A DNA stretch of 64,000 bases from Osedax fenrisi (lineage: Eukaryota > Annelida > Polychaeta > Sabellida > Siboglinidae): the NCBI GenBank assembly GCA_964019155.1, contig OZ025244.1:20999376-21063375 (forward strand), written 5' to 3'. Made by a program: the position numbers and the translations under genes. How positions within the stretch are numbered: position 1 is the stretch's first letter; each line of letters begins with the position of its first letter. The notes beneath the pieces are model-generated. The model worked only from the letters and a program-made list of their open reading frames with translations. It ran no database searches and had not been told where the DNA came from. Of the stretch, positions 47,155 through 56,969 are shown in pieces.

Positions 47155-48058
47155 ATATAAAGTAACCGAATACGGACAGTGCCCGAATACGGACACTCTC
47201 GGTATCTCAGAAACCATAGATTCTACAAAAAAATGTTTAATGAATAAAATATTCATAATTATATAAATAGTCTAAGTATTTTTTATTTTTTAATTATTCA
47301 AAATTTTGCTGATATATCCAATAAACTGATTTTTGTATTACGTTTTTAAATTTATGAAAAAAAATTTCAACTTAAATCCTTCTCAAGAATATATTAATGT
47401 ATAGATATATAATATAACACTATATTATTATTATCATACTAAAATAATATATATAATTTATATATTTGTTATAAAATATTCATTAAGTAATAAGCATATA
47501 TCTAGAGGTCACATACGTCCCTGATACGGACACCCTAGATGTATCAATACGGACACCCTATAACCAATCAGCGCGCATCGTATACGCATATATGAACTAT
47601 TCTGATTTTCATAAAAATCATGCTCGTTATAATATTAATACAACCAATAAAGATAAATCTAAAATTTTTATTATTTAGGAACTTAAATTGTATTATTAAT
47701 TAAAAAAATAATAAAATTAATAGAATATTAACTATTAAATTAGAATAAATAATTCATAAAATAATTATAAATAATGTAATTGTAATTTGTTTGATTGATT
47801 AAATAATATATAGTTTATCTAGTGGTATATAGGGTGTCCGTATTATAACACAGGATGTCCGTATTCGGACATGGGTACCGAATACGGACACCCCCGTTAT
47901 CTATTGAATAAAAAGATTAAATAAAATTTTAAAATCACAATAATATCTAAAATCATATAATATTAATATATTGTAATTTTTGAATATAAATAATGAGTCA
48001 TAAAATGTTAAGACCATTTATTGTTAAAGTGTCCCCCGTATTAGGTTACTTTCCCCTA
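47155..48058 (+). mobile_element. TA-type element copy E
   Basis: It matches copy D along its length, including the paired central boxes around ATGGGTACC and the 3' end GTATTAGGTTACTTTCCCC. The first few bases of the left terminus are degraded (AAAGTAACCGAATACGG). Confidence 0.8.
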
Positions 48059-48682
48059 TAGGGGGTTCCTCTATATAGTATCGTTATCGTTTATCTTTGA
48101 AATAATTTATTTTAAGTTAACACTTTAAAATAAAACCCCGCTTCACCGAAACATCATTACACCGAGGTGCCACCTATGGGTCACCAGTAAAAATCATGTA
48201 GTTTTGTATATGTATAAATACTAGTGCACCCTATTCGGGTGGACTACTGGTTAGGTGGCTATTTCATCTCCGATATAGGGGATAAAAGAATAGCTACGCA
48301 GATCGAATGTAATGGAATACCCCTTTTTGTGTGTATTCATTTGAATAAATATTGCATCGATCATCCGTTCCGTAGAGGGCGCCCTAGTATACCCTCGTGT
48401 GTGTGGCGCACAGTGGTGCGGCTCCATATAACTAGAGAGAAATAGAGTATACTATTTCTCTCTATCTTTTACTATAGTAAACAAAGTATACCTGACATGC
48501 GGATAATTTCTCTCTAGCTCTGTGTACGGCGCACACTGTGAATCGCATACTTGCACAAGCACTATAGAGCTGTATACAGTATTGTATCAATAAACACCTA
48601 TATAACATATACTTGTAACACTGGTATATGTGAGACTCTTCCGCACTTTGTGACAGAGATAGCATACATACAAATACACAGT

Positions 48683-48718
<36 letters not shown>

Positions 48719-49770
48719 TCATTAATAAATATATCCTTATATAGGTAAATACATTTTTCTATTTACCTATTACACACGTGTAAATTATAAAATAAAACCA
48801 AACTACATTTAATAATATTATAAAGGGTAAGTAGACATACTATAGTATACTGTTGAATCAACAGTGCTAGTGTCTTCTATTATTGGTGTATGCATTTCTA
48901 CATAGTGTGTGTGTTTCCGTGCGTCGATTGGGTGTGCATTACATATGAGTCACAGGTTATGATGTATAGGCTCTGACGCATAGGCTCTGACGCATGGCTC
49001 TACGTGAACAAATAAATAGACCGTAGTTCTATCAATCGAAATCGAGTAATTGAAATTATAATCTCGTATCGAGTAAAATTCCGCCTCGCCTATGCATAAC
49101 CCTATAGGGGTTAAGCAATTACACCCTAGCTAGTGATACGCGCGCGACATTGATTGACAGGATAATTACATAACAGGTAGGACACATCCGCCTACAGACA
49201 ACACGCCTATCTACGACCCAATCAATCAATTATAACCGGCTTACGGAGTATTATGCAATCGCCAGGCGGGCGTCTATAGGCGTCGGAGCCATATTAATCT
49301 AATTAATCGATAATTACGGTCACGTGGTATAGTATTGATCAGCTCCGCGCGCGTGCGCAGCAGAGGGTCTGTAATTATTGAGATTAGAGGGGGCGGGGTC
49401 GGTGCGATGAAGATAGACTTAATTACATACACACGCGCACACACACACGTACACACGTGGGCAGAGTGAAGATTTAATGAGTTCTTACGATTCAATCATT
49501 AAGCTAATCCGTATCTTATCATCTACGTCGAATCTTTCGTTTGATGTGCGTTTATAATTATCCACTTTATATTGTAGTGATTTTTTTTCTTATCTTATCT
49601 TATATATATATATTATTGTGTGTTACCTTGATCTCTGTACTACTCTTTATTTATAATATGTCAACACAATATAAGATAATACTTATTGATTTTGATTGAC
49701 ATATATATATATATAAAACTCAGTTTTTAATTCATTCTGGAATGATATATATAAATATATATATATATAT

Positions 49771-49810
<40 letters not shown>

Positions 49811-50915
49811 TAATATATATATTATATAGTTATATGCTGATAATGGAGGATTTATATATTATATTAATTATATTATATACATACATACATATATCAATAT
49901 GTTCATATATATGTTATCTTAGCAAATATTTATACGTTATACTTTCGGTTATATATTTCGACTATATATTTTCTTACAAATATGCTTTTTATATGCTTTT
50001 TATATACTATTAAAATATATTAATATATCTACAATTACGTTAATTAAAACGAATATAAGTTATTTAATTTAATACATATTAATATCATTTACTATTATAT
50101 ATAGTATTCATCCATACTACCATATAAATAGTATAGTAATATGATACATGTGAATTATACAAATATATATACAAAAGTTAATATATATTATAATACATAT
50201 ATGTAAATATTAAATTATGTAATTATTAATCTGTTATCAAGCATAAAGTTATTAATAGGAAATATGATATTAAATACTTTTTATTTTATAATTCTATTTA
50301 TAATATAAAAGTCAAAAAATCTACCAAATAATGTTAAAATATTTGTAATCTATATTTGATAAAGTATAATTATTTAATTATTGTTGTGATTAATTTAGAA
50401 ATTGAATATCTTAACCACTTTCAACGTTAAAAAGCGGATAAAATAAAATATAATATTTAAAAAAAATGTATTATATTGGTATAATTTAGTAATTAATTCA
50501 AGTTGTATAGAAATTCTATAATTTATATAATAGTTAATCTAATGTATATCCCAAATGTAGATATATTTACTTCAATCCACACTAATAATGTACATTTGTC
50601 AACTGTCTTCCAGGGCTAAATACTTCAGGGTATGGTTAGTATACTATTCAGATTCACTATTATTACAAATAATAGACACTTTATTTACTTCTCAGTATAC
50701 TCTAGTATATACATTGACTTAGTGATAATTATAAAGAACTAGACGATCTATTATGTAATATTTATTATGATGATTACGCTATGCTTGAATTAGGTCATTA
50801 AATGCACTCAACACACGCGCTTCGTTCTCAATGGGCAATGAAAATAATATTTAAATTTAAAAATAATTAATCAGATAATAATAATAATGGTAATAATAAT
50901 AATAATAGTAAAAAG

Positions 50916-50949
<34 letters not shown>

Positions 50950-51360
50950 TATTCGGAATATAAATAAGTGTAATAACGATAAATAATAATTAAAATCGTA
51001 AATATATACAAATGTTATCAGAAAAATGCAGTGTTTTTATATACAATTATATTTCAATTCAAAAATAGTACAAAAAATAACCGGCAATAATTGCAACTTA
51101 TAAATTAAGTTTCAGAAAAATAAATAACTAATTTCTAATGAGATATAAATAATTGTGATGCGATCATAGTAAAGGGGTATGTTTATATTAGTTACCATGG
51201 TAACCAACGATTACAATGATGATAATAATGCTGGTGATTACAATGATGATGGTGGTGGTGATATTGTGAAGTAGAAGTAGCCGGGGGGGCGTATAGTGGG
51301 AACACATTACTGGAATGAACTGAAGAGGTCTCATGACCTTGACCTCCTCAAGGTCGTCTC
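48059..51360. other. intergenic DNA downstream of the p53-family gene
   Basis: No confident gene. It includes moderately CpG-rich patches (48330-48550, 49060-49400), dense (AT)n around 49740-49830, (AAT)n near 50878-50942, and the expected 3' untranslated region of the p53-family gene next to 51360. I looked here for a SAM-domain exon on the minus strand and did not see one. Confidence 0.45.
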
Positions 51361-51586
51361 TCAGAGGTCGGTGATGAGGGAGGCAGGGTCGAGCTTTAGG
51401 ACCGGATACACGCGAGCGTCCTTGACAACGGTGCTATCGTAGGGTCCGAGAGTAGCGTAGGTGGCGGTAGTAGTGGTGGGCTGGTGGTGATGGAGGGAGG
51501 CTGCGCTGATGAACGAGATGCCCACACCGTTACCGGAGACGATCTCGGCCAGGGGTGACAGACACGGGGTGCCTATTTCAGTGGTT
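51361..51586 (-). CDS. p53/p63/p73-family gene, exon 8b (alternative C-terminus)
   Basis: It follows an acceptor with a strong pyrimidine tract (CCCCACCCCTTCAG|A). It encodes TTEIGTPCLSPLAEIVSGNG, a His/Thr-rich stretch, and ends DARVYPVLKLDPASLITDL with a TGA at 51361-51363. Its acceptor has the same phase as exon 8a, so exon 7 can splice directly to it (split codon AA|A, Lys 315), giving a 389-residue product counted from the first visible Met. It cannot be read in frame from the end of exon 8a, which ends in a stop. If 8a is included, this segment would be 3' UTR. It bears no resemblance to a SAM domain. Confidence 0.6.
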
Positions 51587-51778
51587 CTGAAGGGGTGGGG
51601 TTCTAGATAAGAGGCGTTTCGGTGTTGGGTATGGCGTGCGAAAAGAGTTAAACTTAATGAATGCGGTGCGGTGTGTGGTGTGGTGTGTGGGTGTGAGTGT
51701 GTGAGGACAAGTCGGTTATCACACTCTCGGAAACCGCCCTCTCTCACCCTCCTCCTTCTCTCCTCTCTCTCGTCCTAC

Positions 51779-52001
51779 CTAAGAGAAGGTGGGTTCGACC
51801 GGAGCGAATGGGGTCCAGGTAGGGGTGCTGGCCGTCGTGTCGTACATGTAATAGGCCTCGGGTGCGGGGGTATTCGACTGTTGTAGACAGGTGGACGACA
51901 GCATAGGCTCCGGCTTGATGTTGGAGGTCCAACCAGTAGTGCTGGTAGTGGTAGAGGTGGTCTTCTGATTCTCTGGTGTCAGTGGTGGCGACGGCATGGT
52001 G
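51779..52001 (-). CDS. p53/p63/p73-family gene, exon 8a (C-terminal, ends in stop)
   Basis: The acceptor CCCCTCTCTCTCCACCAG is excellent. The split codon AA|C joins exon 7 to NTMPSPPLTPENQK, a Ser/Thr-rich stretch, SNIKPEPML (sumoylation-like IKPE), and a Pro/Ser/Thr-rich tail ending PFAPVEPTFS. The TAG stop (51779-51781) is followed immediately by GTAGGAC, a possible donor, so the stop would sit exactly at an exon end. The product would be 388 residues from the first visible Met. No SAM domain. The coding frame was chosen by phase and by the Pro/Ser/Thr-rich, GC-ending codons. Confidence 0.72.
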
Positions 52002-52618
52002 CTGGTGGAGAGAGAGGGGTGTGGTCAGCAGAGGGGGCGGGGCGAGCCGGTATAGGGGGGGCGTGGTCAGTGACACAGGCGATGATGTAGGGGTATGTGA
52101 CTTTGAGTTAGTGAATTCAGTGTGGTGTGTACGAGTAATCACAATGCATGCGTGTATGTGTGCGTGCGTGAGAAAATCAAATATCGGTTCAAATTTCCAC
52201 ACCAAATATCGGTTCGTATAGAGTGTGATTTAAATTTAAATTTAAAAACTAATTCCAATAATTTAGAAACATTTGCACAAACGGAGTTAGAAAATGTACA
52301 CTATAGTGATATTGTTGAAATAATGAATTCAATCATGGATAAACAATGAATATTATCGACTGGTGAAATGAACCGATTAACATATACACATAAACAACAC
52401 TTCTATTTACGATATATAGTATAGTATACACATCCAGTAAAACACACCACTCTTATCTATTATTAGATAACGTATATTCGGTCAAAATATTGATGTTGAA
52501 TTTAAATTAAAATCGAGATTAATCGATGTACTCGATAAAATAGGCCACGCCTCTTTACTGGATGAGTGACATGCACATCTATTGCTGGTATCATAGGCTA
52601 GCATGCGTGTGTATTTAC

Positions 52619-52809
52619 TTGTTATCGAAGGGAGAAGCCATTGTGGGCGTGGTTGTTGCCGCGGCCGCTGCTACAGATGCTGCCGCCATGTGATTAGAGG
52701 TCTGTTGGGCTCGTTTGTAGGCGTCTATCTGAGTCTGGGGCAGTATGGCCGACAGTTCTAGGGAGTCGCGCACCCTCGACAGGATCTCAAAGTTCTGACG
52801 TCCGGTCAC
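52619..52809 (-). CDS. p53/p63/p73-family gene, exon 7: tetramerisation domain
   Basis: Residues 252-314: [20 protein letters not shown] followed by [16 protein letters not shown] and an Ala/Thr-rich linker ending ASPFDN. It aligns with the vertebrate p63/p73 oligomerisation domain (RGREtfEiL.k.keSLELm..vPq..id.yr), so the protein should form tetramers. Acceptor CTCTAACCAG|GTGACC and donor AACAA|GTAAAT. Phase 0 in, phase 2 out. Confidence 0.93.
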
Positions 52810-53115
52810 CTGGTTAGAGAGTGGGCGTGGCTTATTGGAGGTGACGATTTGGTAGAGAGGAGAATGAGAAGGTGGGAGGAGGAGGAGGAGGAGGAGGAGG
52901 AAGAATAAAATAGTTACCTCAACAGAACTTTAGAATGATAGGATTTTTATTTTAGAAATAAGTGAAAATTGAGGTAAAATTAAAGTATGTAAACAAGTCA
53001 GTGTAACTGATTTGAAGACGCTTTCGTTAAATGTTAGAGAAATGCTGTTTATTCTAGTTGTGATGATAGTAGTGATGGTGGTTCTAGTGGTGCTATTGAT
53101 GGTGATGGTGCTAAC

Positions 53116-53210
53116 TGTTAGAGTGAAAACTTCATTATCTTCCGACAGCTTAACTCTCTTGTAGCTGGGTTGTATGGATATGGATTCAGTAGACACGTTG
53201 TACTTGGACA
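53116..53210 (-). CDS. p53/p63/p73-family gene, exon 6: hinge and basic patch
   Basis: Residues 220-251: MSKYNVSTESISIQPSYKRV, KLSEDNEVFTLT. The KRVKL patch sits where p53-family proteins carry their nuclear localisation signal, between the DNA-binding and tetramerisation domains, and EDNEVFTLT matches the family's DE.vy.L.VRGRE lead-in. Acceptor CACAACAG|TG (split Met codon A|TG), donor ACA|GTTAGC. Confidence 0.88.
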
Positions 53211-53491
53211 CTGTTGTGGGTGAGTGTGTGTGTGTAATAACTTATATACTTTATGTGTATGTATATAATGTATTAGGTTCCTATAGGAACTGATGCTGTA
53301 TTCAAAGCACGAGTTCATTAGTACAGTAACTTACACATGGGTTGTATACATGGTCTGTTATATTACATGCATATTCGAATAAGGTATATATATACCATTA
53401 TAAGAATATAATCTTATTTGAAATAAAATCTGTCCCCTCAATTTGAATGCAAATCCTCTATTTTTATTACATTTTTATAAGTATAATATCT

Positions 53492-53499
<8 letters not shown>

Positions 53500-53560
<61 letters not shown>
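53500..53560. repeat. (AT)n microsatellite in p53-family intron 5
   Basis: About 60 bp of AT, roughly 40 bp downstream (in gene orientation) of the exon 5 donor. Confidence 0.9.
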
Positions 53561-53562
<2 letters not shown>

Positions 53563-53602
53563 ATAGATATGAAACTTTAGTGCATAGACTACTGATACAA
53601 AC

Positions 53603-53721
53603 TTTTCTTGGGGATGGGTTTACCGTAGGACCCGTTCACCTGCCTCTCTTCACCCCTCCTGTCACGGCCCGGACATGCGCATATACGCACCTCTATAGCC
53701 TGTCTGCCCAACACTATGTTA
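53603..53721 (-). CDS. p53/p63/p73-family gene, exon 5: end of DNA-binding domain
   Basis: Residues 181-219: [20 protein letters not shown] followed by [19 protein letters not shown]. It contains the invariant [11 protein letters not shown] segment that contacts the major groove (equivalents of human R273, C277 and R280 are all present). Split codons at both ends match neighbours (GA|T and A|TG). Acceptor CCCCGTAG|T, donor AAAA|GTTTGT. The acceptor and the first 20 bases of this exon are duplicated in tandem just upstream in the transcript (53771-53848 on the plus strand). Confidence 0.94.
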
Positions 53722-53848
53722 CTACGGGGTGGGGTAGGGTGGGGTAGTTAGTATTACTTAATCAATACAGGTCTGCCCAACACTATGTTACTAGGGGTGG
53801 GGTAGGGTGGGGTAGGGTGGGGTAGTTAGTATTACTTAATCAATACAG
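53702..53848 (-). repeat. tandem duplication covering the exon 5 acceptor
   Basis: Units 53702-53770 and 53771-53848 both read GTCTGCCCAACACTATGTTA, a GGGGTGGGGTA-type G-rich run, and TTAGTATTACTTAATCAATA. The second unit has one extra GGTAGGGTGG. On the gene strand each unit carries a C-rich tract, an AG acceptor and the first 20 bases of exon 5. Confidence 0.93.
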
Positions 53849-54140
53849 GTGTGTGTACAGCAGTTATTGTTATCAATTCTAATTCTACTTTAGATACTTT
53901 GGTATTATATTCCACTCCAAATCTATGGATACATATAAATATAAATTATAATTTACAATTCATTCGTTTTCGGAAATTAATAAAATAATTTAAATATACT
54001 CTAGTATAAAAAATAAACATTATTTTGTATTAAAACTACCACAACATCTCCTCTATCTATATATTGTGATATTATACAACATTAACTACTATTTCAACTA
54101 CTATAGTAGTAGTAGATACTATAGTATCGTAGGTACTAAC

Positions 54141-54357
54141 TCGTGTTCCAGCGTGAAGATCAGCTGAATGGGCCGACGGTTAAGACCTCCAACGCAAGAC
54201 GAGAAGCACATAAACTGATATAGATTGGTGACCCAGTGAGCACCTACCTGAGGCTGTTCGTGCGGTATCAGCACAGACTGGCGCCGTGTGAACGCGTCCT
54301 CGACGTACTGTGAGACTTTGTGTTCGCAGCGAACCAGATGTTTAGGGGCGGGGTGAT
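54141..54357 (-). CDS. p53/p63/p73-family gene, exon 4: core DNA-binding domain
   Basis: Residues 109-179: [72 protein letters not shown]158 and C162 are the two zinc-binding cysteines equivalent to human C238 and C242; R168-R169 correspond to human R248-R249 in loop L3. Acceptor CCACCTCTCTCAG|AT, donor CACGA|GTTAGT. A GTAGGT at EQPQ|VG looks like a donor but the protein runs straight through, as in human. Confidence 0.95.
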
Positions 54358-54765
54358 CTGAGAGAGGTGGGAGGAGTGTGTATTAGATATAGGGGATATA
54401 ATTCATGGGGGCAGGGTGGTGTGAGAGAGGAAGAGGGTATGTATACATTTAGAGTGGATAAGATGATGGGGTGATGAATATGGGGATACAACAGGGGATC
54501 AGGAAAAGGGATCAACATGCTTTAACAAACAGCGACTTTAGTTAACAATATAAAATGAGATACTAGGATGATATATGTGATACCATAATGTTATTATTGC
54601 AATCAATATTACTTATTAAATATTTTTAACATGAATGCTAAAGTACATATGTAGATAGGCCTGTGTAATTATTGTAAACAGTGAATTAATATCGTTATTA
54701 TAAAATATACAAAAATAATATTTATCTATAGTATAACATAGTATACTATAGGTGGATATACTAAC
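54358..54765 (-). other. p53-family intron 3
   Basis: It lies between exon 3 (donor GTTAGT) and exon 4. It is AT-rich with a G/A-rich purine stretch on the plus strand near its 3' end (54358-54440). No other feature is visible. Confidence 0.7.
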
Positions 54766-54952
54766 TCTCGTTGTGTTCGATGTTGGTGGCATGGTTCGGA
54801 CATCGCTTGACCACTTCCTGTACGTGTTCCGGTTTAATGTAGATAGGCAGGGCTCTGATGACCGTACCGATAGGGGGCCTCTTATTGGTGCGGAAGCGGA
54901 CTGGACACGTGGTTGCCATGCGCACGAACAGCTTACGTAATGTCTCAGAGTA
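54766..54952 (-). CDS. p53/p63/p73-family gene, exon 3: DNA-binding domain
   Basis: Residues 46-107: [63 protein letters not shown]96 and H99 (RCPNH) are the zinc ligands matching human C176 and H179, and R95 matches R175. Acceptor CACCATCACAG|TAC, donor GAGA|GTTAGT. The family match is unmistakable over its whole length. Confidence 0.95.
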
Positions 54953-55907
54953 CTGTGATGGTGGTGTATTGGTGTAGGGCATGTGTGTGGTGGGGTGGGG
55001 ATAGATTTGGGGGAGGGAAAGCTAGATCTATTAAGTTATATACATGTTTATATATATATATATTATTTTATAAAATAATCAATGCTATATATATATATGT
55101 TCATAGTATACTATGAACTTTAGTGGTCACTATTACTTAGTATCTAAGGTAATTTATATGTGTATAAATGTATAGGGTAGCTTAAACTGATCAGTTTGTG
55201 TGTGAGGTTTGATTACTATATAACTAATTCTCTGACACATTCCACTATCAGTGTATACAGGTATAGCATGGCAGTAATGAAGGATGCCGATAGAGGGAGA
55301 TAGTCGTAATAGGCGGACATAGGTTACTGTCATGGCGTGAGATAACGCCAGATATAGCGCGAGAGATGATCTGATTGGTCGAGAGAGTTAGGAGAACTAG
55401 GTCGCGCGGTAACAGTTAATGATACCACTTGTAATGGATCAATTATAAGTTATATTGTATAACCAATACCGACGACCTCCCCTATAGGGGTAATTACTAA
55501 CTACTCTAGTAGTAACGGTACAATATCACACCCCATCATCACCATGGCACCGGGTTGTGTGTACGGCGTACACTGTACGCGTGCAATAATTAAGTAAGGC
55601 GACTGTATTAGTAAAGGATCACACCCATTGGGTAGAGCGCTAACTCTTATTATGTACGTACTATAGTATACTAGTAGGGCAGGGTATAGTATTTTCAAAG
55701 ATTTTTCAATGGAAAAATTCATTGTAAAATCTTTGATATTTATGTAAATATAGTTATGTAAATATACTATAGTATATCATATATAATTTAAACGATATAC
55801 CTTATATGGCTATAAGGCTATATAGGACGACGGCTATGACCACTAGTTCTAACACCACACTGGTCACTGGTGCTAACACCCCACTGGTCAGTGGCGATAA
55901 TACTGAC
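54953..55907 (-). other. p53-family intron 2
   Basis: It lies between exon 2 (donor GTCAGT) and exon 3. It holds short (AT)n and an imperfect palindrome at 55697-55736 (CAAAGATTTTTCAATGG...). No nested gene is visible. Confidence 0.7.
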
Positions 55908-55986
55908 CGTCCAAGTTGTAGATTTCGTCTCCTTAGACTGATTCTCAAACGAGATCTCGAACCCGTAGTCCCCCGAGTATGCCGTG
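55908..55986 (-). CDS. p53/p63/p73-family gene, exon 2: start of DNA-binding domain
   Basis: Residues 19-45: NTAYSGDYGFEISFENQSKE, TKSTTWT. It matches the first strand of the family DNA-binding domain (p63/p73 ...PSNTDYPG...F...; KS.TWTYS). Acceptor GACCACCACAG|C, donor ACG|GTCAGT. Phase 2 in, phase 0 out. A (GT)n/(CA)n microsatellite lies directly on the intron side of the acceptor (about 55999-56090). Confidence 0.93.
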
Positions 55987-56931
55987 CTGTGGTGGTCAGG
56001 GTGTGTGTGTATAGGTGTGTGTACAGGTGTGTATTGGTGTGTATGTGTGTGTATAGGTGTGTATGTGTATAGGTGTGTGTTTATAGGTATATGTATAGGT
56101 ATGTGTGAAATACAAATATTAACAATGTATTTATTTAATAAAAAAACATTTATGAAATCAAAAATATTACTTATTACATATTTCATTCAAGTGACTATAT
56201 TATTCAAATTACTAATAATAGATGTAGTGGTTCTATATTTGTGTTTACTAATCAAAGCTAGGCAAGTTACTGTTTCGTTACTTCGATACTAATTACATAA
56301 GTAGTTAATTACTTACTTAATTGTATTGGAACCATTGATGTGTGCTGTTATCCATAGCTGCCTTATAAATTATAAAAATAAAAAAGCGCTTACTTAAAAT
56401 CGTATGATTTTCATTATAAGTTATAATGAAAAGTATACAATCTTAATCCAGTGCTTTTTTTAATTGAATAACATCTATAAATGAACGCGAGTATCAAACT
56501 ATAGTTTGGTTTATAAACCTCTATAGAGATATACCTGCCTGTCAGTAAACACATACATATAGATACATTAGGTTGGGGCAAACATCCACACCAAAGTAAA
56601 CACACCACCAGACTATGTTGACCAGTGGCTGTAGTAGTGGTCAGTAGTGGTCAGTGGTGGTGGTGGCTGTGTGAGAGAGAGAATACATCAACAAGCGTAT
56701 TCATGTCCCTAAGTAAATATGGGCGGGCAGCAAAAGTATCTTAAAGTATCTACTGATACTACTACTGCTACTACTACTGATGCACCGGACAAGGGTGTTG
56801 GGGTATTGCGGATATTCGTATCGATATGCGTAGGCTCATCAACGCGTTAAAACAAACAATAATAATATATTATTATTAATAACTACGAGTCTATATATAG
56901 TATATACTATATCAAATATATATTATGCATA

Positions 56932-56969
<38 letters not shown>

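Noticed and set aside
48224..48445. 73-codon plus-strand open frame
   Set aside because: No recognisable domain, no splice context, and it lies among repeats; length is within chance expectation.
56590..56650. Possible p53-family exon reading TTTDHYYSHW after a CACACAG acceptor
   Set aside because: It has a phase that could fit, but its donor (TG|GTCAAC) is weak, a stop follows at once, and exon 1 joins exon 2 directly with a far better family match.
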